From: Cercospora beticola
Taxonomy: Eukaryota; Ascomycota; Dothideomycetes; Mycosphaerellales; Mycosphaerellaceae
Direction: 5' to 3'
Length of the DNA stretch: 64,000 nucleotides
Assembly (NCBI RefSeq): GCF_033473495.1
Contig: NC_088943.1
Coordinates: 1,220,001-1,284,000 of the forward strand
Under the pieces are notes generated by a model. It saw nothing but the letters and a program-made list of their open reading frames with translations. It made no database searches and was not told the DNA's origin. This document shows positions 19,821-30,088 of the stretch, piece after piece. The translations under genes were made by a program, and so were the position numbers. Numbering within the stretch: the stretch's first letter is position 1; each line of letters begins with the position of its first letter.

Positions 19821-20391
19821 ATGTTCAAGCTCGCAGGTGTAGCCCTCCTCGCGAGCGTCGCACTCGCTCAGATCCCGGGTCTGCCCTCGTGCGCCCAAGG
19901 CTGCATCACCAACTACGGCGGGTGCAACCAGGTCGACGTCGCGTGCATCTGCAGCAACCAGCCACTTCTCGAGACTCTGTCGTGCTGCGTGTCACAGAAC
20001 TGCGATCAGTCAGGCATTGATGGTGGGTTCTCTTACAATACTGCTAGCTCGGAAGTAACTAACACCGCGCGCAGAGGTTATCAGCTTCGCCAACGCTCTG
20101 TGTGGCTCATACGGTGTGACCACTCTGCCTACCGCTGCCACCTGCGCCGCCACCGCGTCCGGCCCAGCGCCCACCGGCACTCAAACCAGCAGCGCCAGCG
20201 GCTCCGAGACCTCGCCTGCTACCACATCTGCTCCTGCCGCTGGCAACAACACCAAAGGAAGCAGCACGACCTCCGGCGCTGGTGCACAAACCACAGGCTC
20301 CAGCACCTCTGCGGCCGCTGCACCCACCAACATGGCCCAACAAGTCCTTGCCCTCGGTCTGGGTGCTGCTGGTATTCTTGCCGCTTTGTAG
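19821..20391 (+). CDS. CFEM-domain protein, GPI-anchor type
   Basis: Small cell-surface protein of 172 residues from exons 19821-20022 and 20075-20391; the 52-nt intron (GTGGGT..GCAG, branch CTAAC) restores SGIDEVISFANALCG. Residues 1-16 (MFKLAGVALLASVALA) are a signal peptide. The CFEM domain spans about 20-85 with its Cys ladder: PSCAQGCI, GGCNQ, DVACICSN, LSCCVSQNC and ALCG. The Asp in VDVACIC is at the position used for heme contact in yeast CFEM proteins. A Ser/Thr/Ala/Gly linker follows, and the C-terminus is hydrophobic (VLALGLGAAGILAAL), as required for GPI transfer. Known CFEM proteins capture heme or stabilise the wall, and some act as plant-infection effectors; which applies here cannot be told. 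Confidence 0.93.
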
Positions 20392-21049
20392 ATGGTCGGA
20401 GAAAAGAGCATGGGGGAAATTGCGAACGTGTTGCAGATGACAACATGAAGAACGGAGTGTGCATTATGAAAATAGGGCCTCATATACCAAAATACCTCTT
20501 CCGGATAGTGTTTAAAGACTGTGTTCAAAGACGGCTGACGAGAGTCAACTGTTGCAACACCATGAAGTTGGCTTGAAGATATCCACTCTTCTTAGTGACC
20601 CACTTTTGCATCCACTTCGCACTTCCGGAAGGTACGTGAGATGGACTGATGCTCATAGCGTTCTGCCCACAGGAATTGACTTCCATCACGATTGAGCGTT
20701 TTTCAGACGAACTGGTCTGACCTCATTGAGGACGACGAAGTGTCACGAGTGATCGGCTCAACGGCAGTATTCATCTACACCATGACCACCCACTCGCCTC
20801 CCAGATGGAAGTGCTCAGCAAGAAGTGGCACTCGACTCGTGATCAACATGCAACCCCAGGCGAGAAGCACAGCTCGTTTGCGCAGGCATGCAATACCCCT
20901 CTGCTTGGTGATACAGCATAGCTTATCAAGCCAATGGCATTGGCATCGACAAACTTCTATATCTTGGTCTTCACGCAGCTCCACCTCCTTCACATACATC
21001 CAACTCTCAATCTTACTCTCCAAAGTTCACACCATCCTCACAGCCCAGC
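20392..21049. other. Intergenic, no gene seen
   Basis: 658 bp between two + strand genes. The last 100 bp before 21050 are C-rich and form the leader of the methyltransferase gene. Nothing else recognised. Confidence 0.4.
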
Positions 21050-21871
21050 ATGGAAAAATCCCCCTACGGCCTCGCAGCCAACAGATCCTCCGACGCAGAC
21101 TTCCGCGCAACGCCCCAAGACCTCTACAACGATCTCGGAAAAACCTACGAAGACGCCTACAAACAAAACGAAGCTCAGGTCCGCTCACTACAATGGGTAA
21201 AATCCTCAAACCACCTCCCTCATCAAAACCAAACCCCACCTACTTACTCATTGACTCCAGCTCCTCACCACCCTCCAACCCACCTCCAAAATCCTCGACC
21301 TAGGCTGCGGAACCGGCATCCCCACCTGCAAATTCCTCTCCGAAAACAATTTCTCTGTAACAGGCATCGATATCTCCTCCAAAATGCTCTCTCACGCCCG
21401 TCTCAATGCCCCTCTCGCAAAGTTCATAGAAGCCGACATTCTCTCCTCCACTCCACCCTCATCCTCCGAAGAAGAACATCCAGACGCAATCGTAGCATAC
21501 TTCAGCACAATCGGCCACGTAACTCAAAACGAAATTCGCGCATTCTTCAGAAAAGTAAGTCGATCGATCAACCTACAAAACGCCCTCTCGGCTAACGCAT
21601 CAACGCGCAAAAGGTCCACACCCTCCTCACCCCCTCCGGAATTTTCATCTACGCCAGTGTTCCTCTGGAAGGAAATGAAATTTTAATTCAATGGATGGAT
21701 CGAGTTTTTCCATCTTCGAGTTTTACAGCAGAGAATACTTTGTTGGGAATTGAAGCGGCGGGGTTTGAGATTTTGAAGTATGAAATTGTGAAATTTCGAC
21801 CGGATCGAGGTGAAGAATCACTAGAAGAGACGCAGATTTTTGTGTATGCGAGGAAGAAGGAGTCGACATGA
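21050..21871 (+). CDS. Class I SAM-dependent methyltransferase (small molecule type)
   Basis: 232 residues from three exons, 21050-21196, 21261-21554 and 21614-21871; both introns are phase 0 and give VRSLQW-LLTTLQ and AFFRK-VHTLLTPSG. Residues 1-49 form the N-terminal cap (DLYNDLGKTYEDAY). Motif I, which binds S-adenosylmethionine, is ILDLGCGTGIPT (about 60-71). Motif II acidic loop is VTGIDISSKML, motif III FIEADILSS, motif IV AIVAYFSTIGHV, followed by post-motif VHTLLTPSGIFIYASVP. This matches the Methyltransf_25/11 type found in many fungal small-molecule enzymes; the substrate cannot be inferred. No neighbour suggests a biosynthetic cluster. Base usage changes sharply, from C-rich in exon 2 to A/T/G-rich in exon 3. 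Confidence 0.88.
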
Positions 21872-22283
21872 AGGTGAGACGTGAGTATATGTGATGTTGA
21901 TCATGCTAGTAATATTTTGGTAATCTCAAGTTGTGGTGTATATCAAGAAGGCCGTGATCAGGGCAACGTGCCCGCCCGTGCAAAAGGACATATCACACGT
22001 GGGCAATTATCATACAAGTCGTATCGTCATCAGATTCGCCGCCTCTAGAATCATGCCCTCCCATAAAGAATGAGGGCTGTGGCCGGAAATATTTTGCTTT
22101 TTTGCCAGGTCCGTATATCCGAGCCTAATCAATTTTTCCCCTGGGTATCTTCGAAAGACAAGTCATTGAATAGACGCCGTGGTCTGCGGGGTCGTGTGAA
22201 GTGAACAAGCGCAGCCTGTGCGTTGTCAGTGCACTTAGGTAGACTAGGTGATCCATGTTTTCCTCGGTTCAAGGTGTTCCGCC
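21872..22283. other. Convergent intergenic gap
   Basis: 412 bp between convergent 3' ends. Nothing recognised beyond expected 3' UTR. Confidence 0.35.
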
Positions 22284-24944
22284 TCACGCGGGAGGCAGAT
22301 TCAAGAACGGCAGCAGGAAGCGCGCAGTGAGTCTTGTGGTATACAAGCATTGATTCTCTAACGAGAATTGCACATCTTCTCGACTTCGCAGATGTGATTC
22401 TCTCTGCTCCACGAGGTGCCTCAAGTGCAAGAGGAAGGTGTTGGAGACGGGGTCATTGAACTCTGGGGTCCCATTGCCAAAGCTGCCAGTATCGGTCCAT
22501 TTCCGGTCCCGATATTTGCATTGGAACAGACCAATGAGCAGCTTGAAGCGTTTGTCGATATTTTCACAATGTTGCTGTGCCTCGTTGAACGCATCTTCAG
22601 GTGTGGCTTCCCCTCGATAAATTTTAGCTTCGGCATGGCACATCATGGTGCGCTGCACTTCTTCCAACACCATCGCGAAGCCCAGTGTGACGCAGAAAGC
22701 GTGGAGCCAGGTCTCTTGCTTCTTGCCGGCGGTGTGTAGGGTATGCTGCTGCCATTTCAAAACCTTCTCGTAGATACTGTTGCGCACAAGGTGGAAGAAG
22801 AACTTCAACTGCCGGTTGGCTAAGCGTGGCGAGGTGTGTTTCTGGTTTGCCGGTGGCCTGGGTGTGTGCCGAATGTTGTTGATGACAGGATACAGCGTCT
22901 CCTCGGTGATGGTCAATGTATGGCCCATGATATACGTTATAATGATCATGCGAAGCACATCACCAAGCAGCGGCTTGAGCGTCCTATCACTGGTACCAAT
23001 GTACAGCTGACACATGAGGTCGAGGACTTTGCACTGGAACATGCCCTCATCGACAAGGTTCTCCTCTGCATACGCGCTTTCGCCAAGCTCTTTCAACCAC
23101 TGCGGCTGCAGTAGGTCCTCCAAGTACGCTTCGTAGTTTCTGTCATCAACGCTGTCAATCTTCAGTAATCCGTACGGCGGCGAGTATTTCTTCTTTGTGA
23201 TTGTGCGCATCGACTGTGGATCCTGGGTGGCTTGCAGTTGATACAGAAATTCGAGGTTCCTCGGAGTGAACTCATACAGCTTCCATGGCAGCGGTGGGCC
23301 ATAGCCACTAGACAAATAGACATCGATACAGTTGTCAACATGCCAGTGAACGACTTCGGAGCTGACGAATGTCTCGATGCTTTGCTTCTGATGGTCATGC
23401 AGAAGCGAGGCAGGCAGGAATTCGTGAACGAATTCTGGCAGTTTTGATCGATCGCATCCGAAGTAGTACGTTTGCCCTCTTGCTGCTCGCATGACACATC
23501 TTGAGCAGCACCCACCCTCGGGCGCATCGCAAGGGTCTCTTTGCATGACGCAGCGCCAGCAGGCTCCAACTTTACGCATGGCATGACTTCGTTGTCGTGA
23601 TACATCGGGAAGATGTGAATTCTTCTTGCGCCCGCCTCTCGGCCCAGCGCTCTTCGAGACTTTATCGGCGTGTGAGACACGGGTTGCAGCAGGCTGTGCA
23701 AGCGATGACGCCGCTGCGGCGATGTAGGGGTAGGAACCGCTGAGGTCAAAACTCTCATACTGAGATGAAGTCGCGCTACTATTCGGGCTGTTGCCACCGC
23801 TGCTTGCAGGAGCTGGCCGAACCTGCACACGGGAACGTGGCTGGGCATGAGATCGCCCGGACGTTTGCCCTCGTGAAGTCGGATTCGTATGAGGCGCAAC
23901 ATGGGTCGTTTTTTGAGGCGGGTGGGTGATGGTTTTCGGCATAACTGGTAGCGCTTGGGGTGTTGTCAGGCTGTCGTGAGTGACATGCTCTGTGTTCTCT
24001 ATGCTACGAAGATATTGGGAAGATGTGTCGAATTGCAAGGCGGCCGTGCTAGTCGCAGGGTACAGTGGCTGCCCCTGTTGAGGGTATGCAACAGCATTTC
24101 TCACGTATTGCATGTCGGCCAGTGATTGATCATGCGAAGGTATCTGAGCTTGAAAGTTTTGCAATGCGCCGTCATGGCTTCGGAACGATAGACTGCCGTA
24201 TTCGTCTTGTTGCTGCTGTGGTGCGGACGCGAACGATGGGTCGAAGGAATCGCCTACGTTCGCAAGGATTGCGGAGTCGTCGTAGAGCTGAAAGTCCTGC
24301 GCGCCAGGGAAGGAAGCGTATGCGGTCGTGTTCAGCCCGTCCACGCCGGTGTTGGTGGACGGGCCGAACGACTGCCAATGTCGCGATGGCATTCCAGGGC
24401 TTCGATGAGACTGTGATGGGATTGCGGCATGGCGCAAGAGCGATGAGGTTTGCGCTGACGGCACGGGCCCGGGCCTTGGTGAGGAGCGCGGGGCGTAATT
24501 TTGCCTCATGCTCTCAGTCTGGGGTCCGTTTGGGCTGAGAACGTGAACAAAGTCGCCTGCTACGCTACGCTCGCTCTCTGGTGATCCCGACGCGACATCA
24601 GACTCTGGGTCGTCCAGATTGGTCATGTAGGGGCTGTAGTTGGTCGATGACGGAGTGAGGATGTGGCCCGAGGCATCGTCGGGAGACAGAGAGTCGCTGC
24701 CTTCAGTTCCAGTGCGATGACTCTGCTGGGCGGGAGACTTTGCCACGTCGGTGTGGTTCGTCGTGTCCAGAATCATTTCGTGATGAGGCCAGAACGCATC
24801 GTCGAAGCAGTCAAGCTGGGTCATGTTTACTGGCCAGCCGTTCTCGTCAACCAGCACGGGAAACGGGTGGTCTGCCAGTGCTCCAGGCAGGCCGTAGTCG
24901 AAGAAGTGGGAGCCGAAGAGCTGAGCGAGCGGAGGGTCCTCCAT
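22284..24944 (-). CDS. Zinc-cluster (Zn2Cys6-like) transcription regulator
   Basis: Single-exon protein of 886 residues from the ATG at 24944 (MEDPPLAQLFGSHFF). The first 440 residues are Ser/Pro/Gln-rich and disordered, as in activation regions. A basic stretch (GPRGGRKKNSH) precedes a Cys cluster at about residues 455-495, GACWRCVMQRDPCD then GGCCSRC and FGCDRSKL. This fits a fungal binuclear zinc cluster, Cys-X2-Cys-X6-Cys, then Cys-X2-Cys, with a last spacing longer than the usual 6-9. After it comes a helical region of about 390 residues (VVHWHVDNCIDVYLSSG, CQLYIGTSDRTLKPLLGDV) resembling regulator domains in filamentous fungi. Zinc clusters normally lie near the N-terminus, so the central position is unusual. 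Target genes cannot be inferred; neither neighbour looks like part of a pathway cluster. Confidence 0.78.
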   Translation of the reverse strand: MEDPPLAQLFGSHFFDYGLPGALADHPFPVLVDENGWPVNMTQLDCFDDAFWPHHEMILDTTNHTDVAKSPAQQSHRTGTEGSDSLSPDDASGHILTPSSTNYSPYMTNLDDPESDVASGSPESERSVAGDFVHVLSPNGPQTESMRQNYAPRSSPRPGPVPSAQTSSLLRHAAIPSQSHRSPGMPSRHWQSFGPSTNTGVDGLNTTAYASFPGAQDFQLYDDSAILANVGDSFDPSFASAPQQQQDEYGSLSFRSHDGALQNFQAQIPSHDQSLADMQYVRNAVAYPQQGQPLYPATSTAALQFDTSSQYLRSIENTEHVTHDSLTTPQALPVMPKTITHPPQKTTHVAPHTNPTSRGQTSGRSHAQPRSRVQVRPAPASSGGNSPNSSATSSQYESFDLSGSYPYIAAAASSLAQPAATRVSHADKVSKSAGPRGGRKKNSHLPDVSRQRSHAMRKVGACWRCVMQRDPCDAPEGGCCSRCVMRAARGQTYYFGCDRSKLPEFVHEFLPASLLHDHQKQSIETFVSSEVVHWHVDNCIDVYLSSGYGPPLPWKLYEFTPRNLEFLYQLQATQDPQSMRTITKKKYSPPYGLLKIDSVDDRNYEAYLEDLLQPQWLKELGESAYAEENLVDEGMFQCKVLDLMCQLYIGTSDRTLKPLLGDVLRMIIITYIMGHTLTITEETLYPVINNIRHTPRPPANQKHTSPRLANRQLKFFFHLVRNSIYEKVLKWQQHTLHTAGKKQETWLHAFCVTLGFAMVLEEVQRTMMCHAEAKIYRGEATPEDAFNEAQQHCENIDKRFKLLIGLFQCKYRDRKWTDTGSFGNGTPEFNDPVSNTFLLHLRHLVEQRESHLRSREDVQFSLENQCLYTTRLTARFLLPFLNLPPA

Positions 24945-26182
24945 GGCTGTGATATCGCAGCGCAGCGCTCAGCTCCTCCGGTGTGAGAGCGGGTCTGGGG
25001 GCTGCGGTTCCTTCCAGTTCTTCGTGTTGACTCCCAGCCTTCAGCCCGGCCTCTCAGTCGCTTTCGCGCGAATTCGCAGTGCTCTGGTCGGCCTGAGGTT
25101 TAGTGAGCGTCGCCGGAATCCTTGCCGTGGCGCAGCCTCTGCTTCACCGGTGAGGCCCGCAAACCGGTCAGGCTAGCGCGGCGATCGTGGGGTCCTCAGT
25201 CCGTAGCTCGTCGTGTGTATAAGAACAGAGGCAGGGCCTGTCCTGTCTTGCGTGCAACAGATGGAAGATGGAGAGCAGAGCTGGATGCGTTGCGACGTGA
25301 GCGCGAGAGGTGAGGTGCGAGGGCGCGCAGGTGGAGCATGGCTCGCTTCTTGGAGGAATGAGAGCTCAGCGTGAGGGCAGGCTGCATGTACTTTGCTCTG
25401 CCACGTCTGCGAAGCACAAACAAGCGCCCTCGCTGCCCTTTCGCTGTCGCCGTTTTGCAAGGACCGGGCCCGAATTGCAGTTATCGTGCATCGACTGCCT
25501 GTCGCTGCTCATCGCAGTCGCACGATGCTTCTCGCTTGCACCCTGCAGAAGCCATTCTCCATCGCGCGTGACATTTCTGCGCGCGGCATCGTCCGAGCAG
25601 TAGCGCCCCAGTGAGACGATCGTGTCTCTGGAGTGAGTCTGTCCTCTGTTGCTTTGTCCTGCTTGTACGGGAAGACTTCTCACTCGCGATGGCATGACAC
25701 AAAAGCGCAGTCGTCAAGATGACCGCCGGCTGCATGCGCTGGTCACGCTTGTTCCTCGGAGCAGGACGCGCTGTGCTCCAAGCTCGCCCGTTTCTTGGAC
25801 CATGACGCAGCCGGCCTCCTCTCTTCCAAGCACCCTCCGTTTGGCAGCCAAATCCTTCGCATTGCTTCCACCACCAGCCCACTCCGTCCACGCAATTGCC
25901 AACTGCTCTGCTGTGCTGTAACTTGAAACTGTAGGTGACGTACCCTGGCCTGATCGCCTTCCCTCTCTCCTTCTACCTGCCCATATCCGTCTACTCTCAA
26001 CACTAGCCTGCGTGCTTGAGCACAATACCACTGTGTCGACACAATCGGTGCTCAACTCACCGGTCCCTTGACAATTGGTGCCCGCAGCGAGCAGTCCTCT
26101 CTCAGGAAGCTGTCAAGCAGCACTCGTGACGGAAGGTGCCACCGCCGGCTTGCTCCACCGGTGAGGACATCCCACGCCGACC
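24945..26182. other. Divergent promoter region, regulator / SMP-C2 gene
   Basis: 1.24 kb between divergent start codons. It must contain both promoters. CGTGTGTATAAGAAC near 25211-25225 has a TATA-like core. Several open frames exist on both strands because the region is GC-rich, but none has a recognisable product. Confidence 0.4.
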
Positions 26183-29100
26183 ATGTCTGGCCAGGAAGAT
26201 GCCGACAGGTCGCGCAGAAATTATCACGCCCCTTACACACAGCGCCGCCCCATCCCGACGATATCCAAATACGAGAAGGAAAAAGAGGCGCGGCAGGCGC
26301 AAGCCCTTCCTGTAGAGACGGACGGCATTGATCGCGAAGAACAGCACGGATCTCGAGGGGATTCGGCCAAGCAAAGTTGGAGAGAGTATTGGAGAGGCGA
26401 GAATGGTGGAGACCAGGAACCTGAAGAGGACATCAGCAAACGCGCGGATGCCCGCACAGATGGCGACGAGGAGCGGCCTGACGTTGGTAAGGGTGAGGAC
26501 GCAAACGAAGACGGGCAAGCCGTTGAAGACACTTCGGAGATCACGCCTCTCGCTGGAGATCCCAAGAAGGCGAGGAAAGACTTGAAGAAAAACAGGAACA
26601 ATCGAGCGGAGCGCGAGGTGACCGACCCAATCACCCATCTGCCTGTACGAATTTTCGACAGAACTGCTGGCGATCTCGAGCAAATAGAGGAGAACCCTCC
26701 GCCATGGGGAGCGACACTAAGGACGGCCACTGGTCTGAGCAATAAGAGGAAGAACAGCGACCAGCTTAGGCAAGAGACGAAGGAGAGTCAGAGTGGATTG
26801 GACAGCACGAATGCGCTCTTCCCTCCACCAAGCTTCGAGGATCTGCGATCCGAGCTTGTCAGTATCAACAAGCTAGGTGTTACTGTGGGACTGATTGGAA
26901 CCGCGGCAATCATCGTATTCGCATTGGCTCTCGAAAGAATACTCACACCAACTAGACTGGCACGCTGGACGAATTCTGACGTCGAAGCGCGATGGTGGAT
27001 TCATAAGCTCGGCACGTGGGTTCTGTTATGTGTCTTGGGCGGTGCTGCCGTACTGGAGCTAGTTGCTGGAGTCAGGATGTGGATGGCAAATCGCATTGAT
27101 GACGTCTGGCAAGAGCAAGTCTGGGAAGCGAACCTGGAAGCACGCGAGCGCGAAGCAAAGGCTCACGAGACAGAATCCGTGGCATGGCTGAACTCCTTAT
27201 TTGGCTCCGTCTGGCCATTGATCAATCCGGATCTTTTCACAAGTCTCGCAGACACATTAGAAGACGTCATGCAAGCCTCACTGCCGCGAATAGTGCAGAT
27301 GGTCAGCGTAGAAGACATTGGTCAAGGCAGCGAGGCATTGCGCATTCTCGGAATCAAATGGTTGCCAAGCGGAGCAGCAGCAAGATCAGTAGGAGAGGAT
27401 GGCAAGCTTCAGAAAAAAGACGAAGACAAGCGCAAAAGTGACCGATCAGTTCCAGGGCAGGGTGAGATCGATAGCAAAGCCAAGCACGACCAGGAGGAAG
27501 GCAACAGCGACAGCGACAGCGGCAACGACAATGGCGATGGCACTGAACGGGCTGAAGTGGCCGAAGGTATGGAGGCTGAAGAAGGCGACTTCATCAACCT
27601 CGAAGTTGCTTTTGCGTACCGGGCCCGAGCAGCGAAGTCGTTCCAGGATCGGACAAAGGACATACACTTATATCTCGCATTCTATCTGCCCGGTGGCATC
27701 AAGTTCCCCGTCTGGGTGGACATGAAAGGTGTTGTCGGAACTTGTCGACTTCGCTTACAGCTAACACCGGATCCTCCGTTCTTCTCTCTATGCACGATCA
27801 CCTTTCTGGGTCAGCCCAAGGTGGATATGAGCTGCATACCGATTGTCAAACGAGGTCTGAATATCATGGACCTGCCCTTGATCTCCAACTTCGTTCAGAG
27901 TTCAGTGGATGCCGCGATGGCCGAGTACGTGGCGCCAAAGTCTTTGACACTTGACCTCAAGGACATGCTCGCAGGAGACGACTTCAAGAAGGACACTAAC
28001 GCCCGTGGTATCGTCGTGGTGGACATTTTGCATGGATACGACTTCAAGATGGGTGATGCATCGATTCCACTGATCTCGGAAGGTGGCTCGGATCCATATG
28101 TGTCGGTAGGCTGGGCCAAATTCGGCAAGCCAATGTTTTCCACACGAGTATTGATCAAGGTATGTGCAATCATCCATGAAGCAGGTTTAGGACCAAGTTT
28201 GGTGAACTGAGTGTAGATGCAGGAGATGGAGCCATTTTGGCACGAGCGATGTTACCTCCTGGTGACGCCCGAAGAACTCAACGTGGACGAGCGATTGCGC
28301 GTACAACTCTGGGACTCGGACCGCTTCACAGCCGACGACGACTTAGGCCGCATTGAATTGGACCTGAAGAAGATTATGCGCTCAGATGAGACTAATGGCC
28401 AAATGCACTATCGCACCGATGGCTTCAAAGCACTGAAAGCTGGCGAGGATATGCCAGGCAAGCTCGAATGGCGAGTGGGATACTTCTCGAAAACCAGGCT
28501 CCAGAAATGCCAATTCCAAAAGCAGACCTTTGACCGAGAAATCAAGTCGCATGATGACTTGGAGAAAAAGGTCGACGAGGTCTGTCGGAGGAAGCTTCGA
28601 GAGGCAATGATCAAGAAAGGGAGACACTCGCGCACCCAGCAAGAGCTTGAACAACAGAAGGCGCAAGAGAAGAAGACTTACGAAGATGCGATGGTCATTT
28701 CGGCACCACCTCCAGATGGATACCGGAGTGGAATCTTTAGTCTGGTCATTCACCAGATCACCGGCCTGGAATTGGAGACCAAGAACAAGTCCACTGCGGA
28801 TAAGAACTCTGCTCACGAAGATGAAGAGGAGGAAGGAGACACATTGCCTTCCGCATACTGTACAGTGATCATCAATCATCGCAAGGTGTTTAAGACCAGG
28901 ACAAAGCCAAAGAACGCAAAGCCCTTCTACAATGCCGGAACGGAACGATTTATTGGTGACTGGAGAAATGCAGAAGTGCATGTCACTGTACGAGACGCCC
29001 GACCAGATGAGAATGATGCACTGCTGGGAATCGTCCATCTCCCATTGGCAGAAGTCTTCAAGAATCGCAGTCAGATCAACGGCTTCTACCCACTCACTGG

Positions 29101-30088
29101 TGGCGTTGGGTACGGCCGCGTCAGGATCTCGATGGTCTGGCGAAGCGTACAACTGCAAGCCAAACCTGAACAAATCGGCTGGGACTACGGCACGATCGAG
29201 ATCGCGCCAACCGTGTCTACATCAGATGTACCCGGCGATCTCAAAGACCTCAAAGTGAAATGGCACTCCAACATCACCAACGGCAAAATGTACCCCAACA
29301 AGCAAGAGCAAACGTGGGCAACACGAAAAGGCCGACCACTATACCTTCCCGTGCACCGCCGCTACGCAACATGCTTATCCCTCCGCATCAAACGCAACGG
29401 CCGCTTCTTCGGCAAAGACAAAACTGCTGCCTTCGCCGTTCTATGGCTCAAAGACATCGCAGACGACGAAATGAAAGAGCTCACACTACCAATTTACACA
29501 GGAGACTACGATCGCGCCACAGCTTGCGCACTCGATAATCCAGGCGAACAAATCGGGTCTATCAAAATCAACATCGCATTCTGGTCTGGTCTCGGAGCAG
29601 GTCACCAACGCTGGGCCTCGAAAGATATTGACTTGAGACAAGTCATGGAAGTCCTCGACACAGCACGAGATAACTACGAAGCGAAGAAAAACGCAGAAAA
29701 TCTCGGAATCACGGAAGCTGACGGCGATGACACATCTGATTCTGACAGCTCCGATGACGACGACGATGATTCTACCGTAGATGGAGATGGCGGGGCACAT
29801 CCTGTGAAAGGTCTCTCGCGGCATGGAACTACCAAAACTGCGAGCGATGGGACTCATGATGACGACGATGGGGAAAGCAAGAAGGATAATCATATGAATC
29901 TTATTGATAAAGCGAAAGAGTATAAAAAGAATGCGAAGTCGAAGCATAGGAGACAGAGGGGTTTGATGCAGTATAAACCTGCGAGAAATGCTTCGTGGGC
30001 GAAGGAGAAATTGGGGAGGGTGGAGTCGAGGGTTGAGAGTCTTTTTACGAGGCATACGAGAGAGCCGGGGATTGAGACGGAGGTTTAA
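26183..30088 (+). CDS. SMP and C2 domain membrane-tether protein, Mug190-like
   Basis: 1282-residue protein from exons 26183-28159 and 28217-30088; the GTATGT..TGTAG intron joins VLIK to MQEMEPFWHERC inside a C2 domain. Residues 1-220 are charged and disordered. Two hydrophobic hairpin segments follow (VGLIGTAAIIVFALALERI about 232-250; GTWVLLCVLGGAAVLELVAG about 276-296), a typical ER anchor. An SMP lipid-transfer domain lies about 330-600 (NSLFGSVWPLINPDLF, FINLEVAFAYRA, FPVWVDMKGVVGTCRLRL). C2 domains lie about 605-760 and 830-975, and a third C2-like region about 1030-1125. The acidic then basic tail contains long Asp runs. This order matches tricalbin/extended-synaptotagmin relatives and most resembles the fungal Mug190 group. 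Likely role: lipid transfer and tethering at ER-plasma membrane contacts. Confidence 0.87.

Noticed and set aside
28382..29173. 263-codon antisense frame inside the SMP/C2 gene
   Set aside because: Shadow of the C2-domain coding strand.
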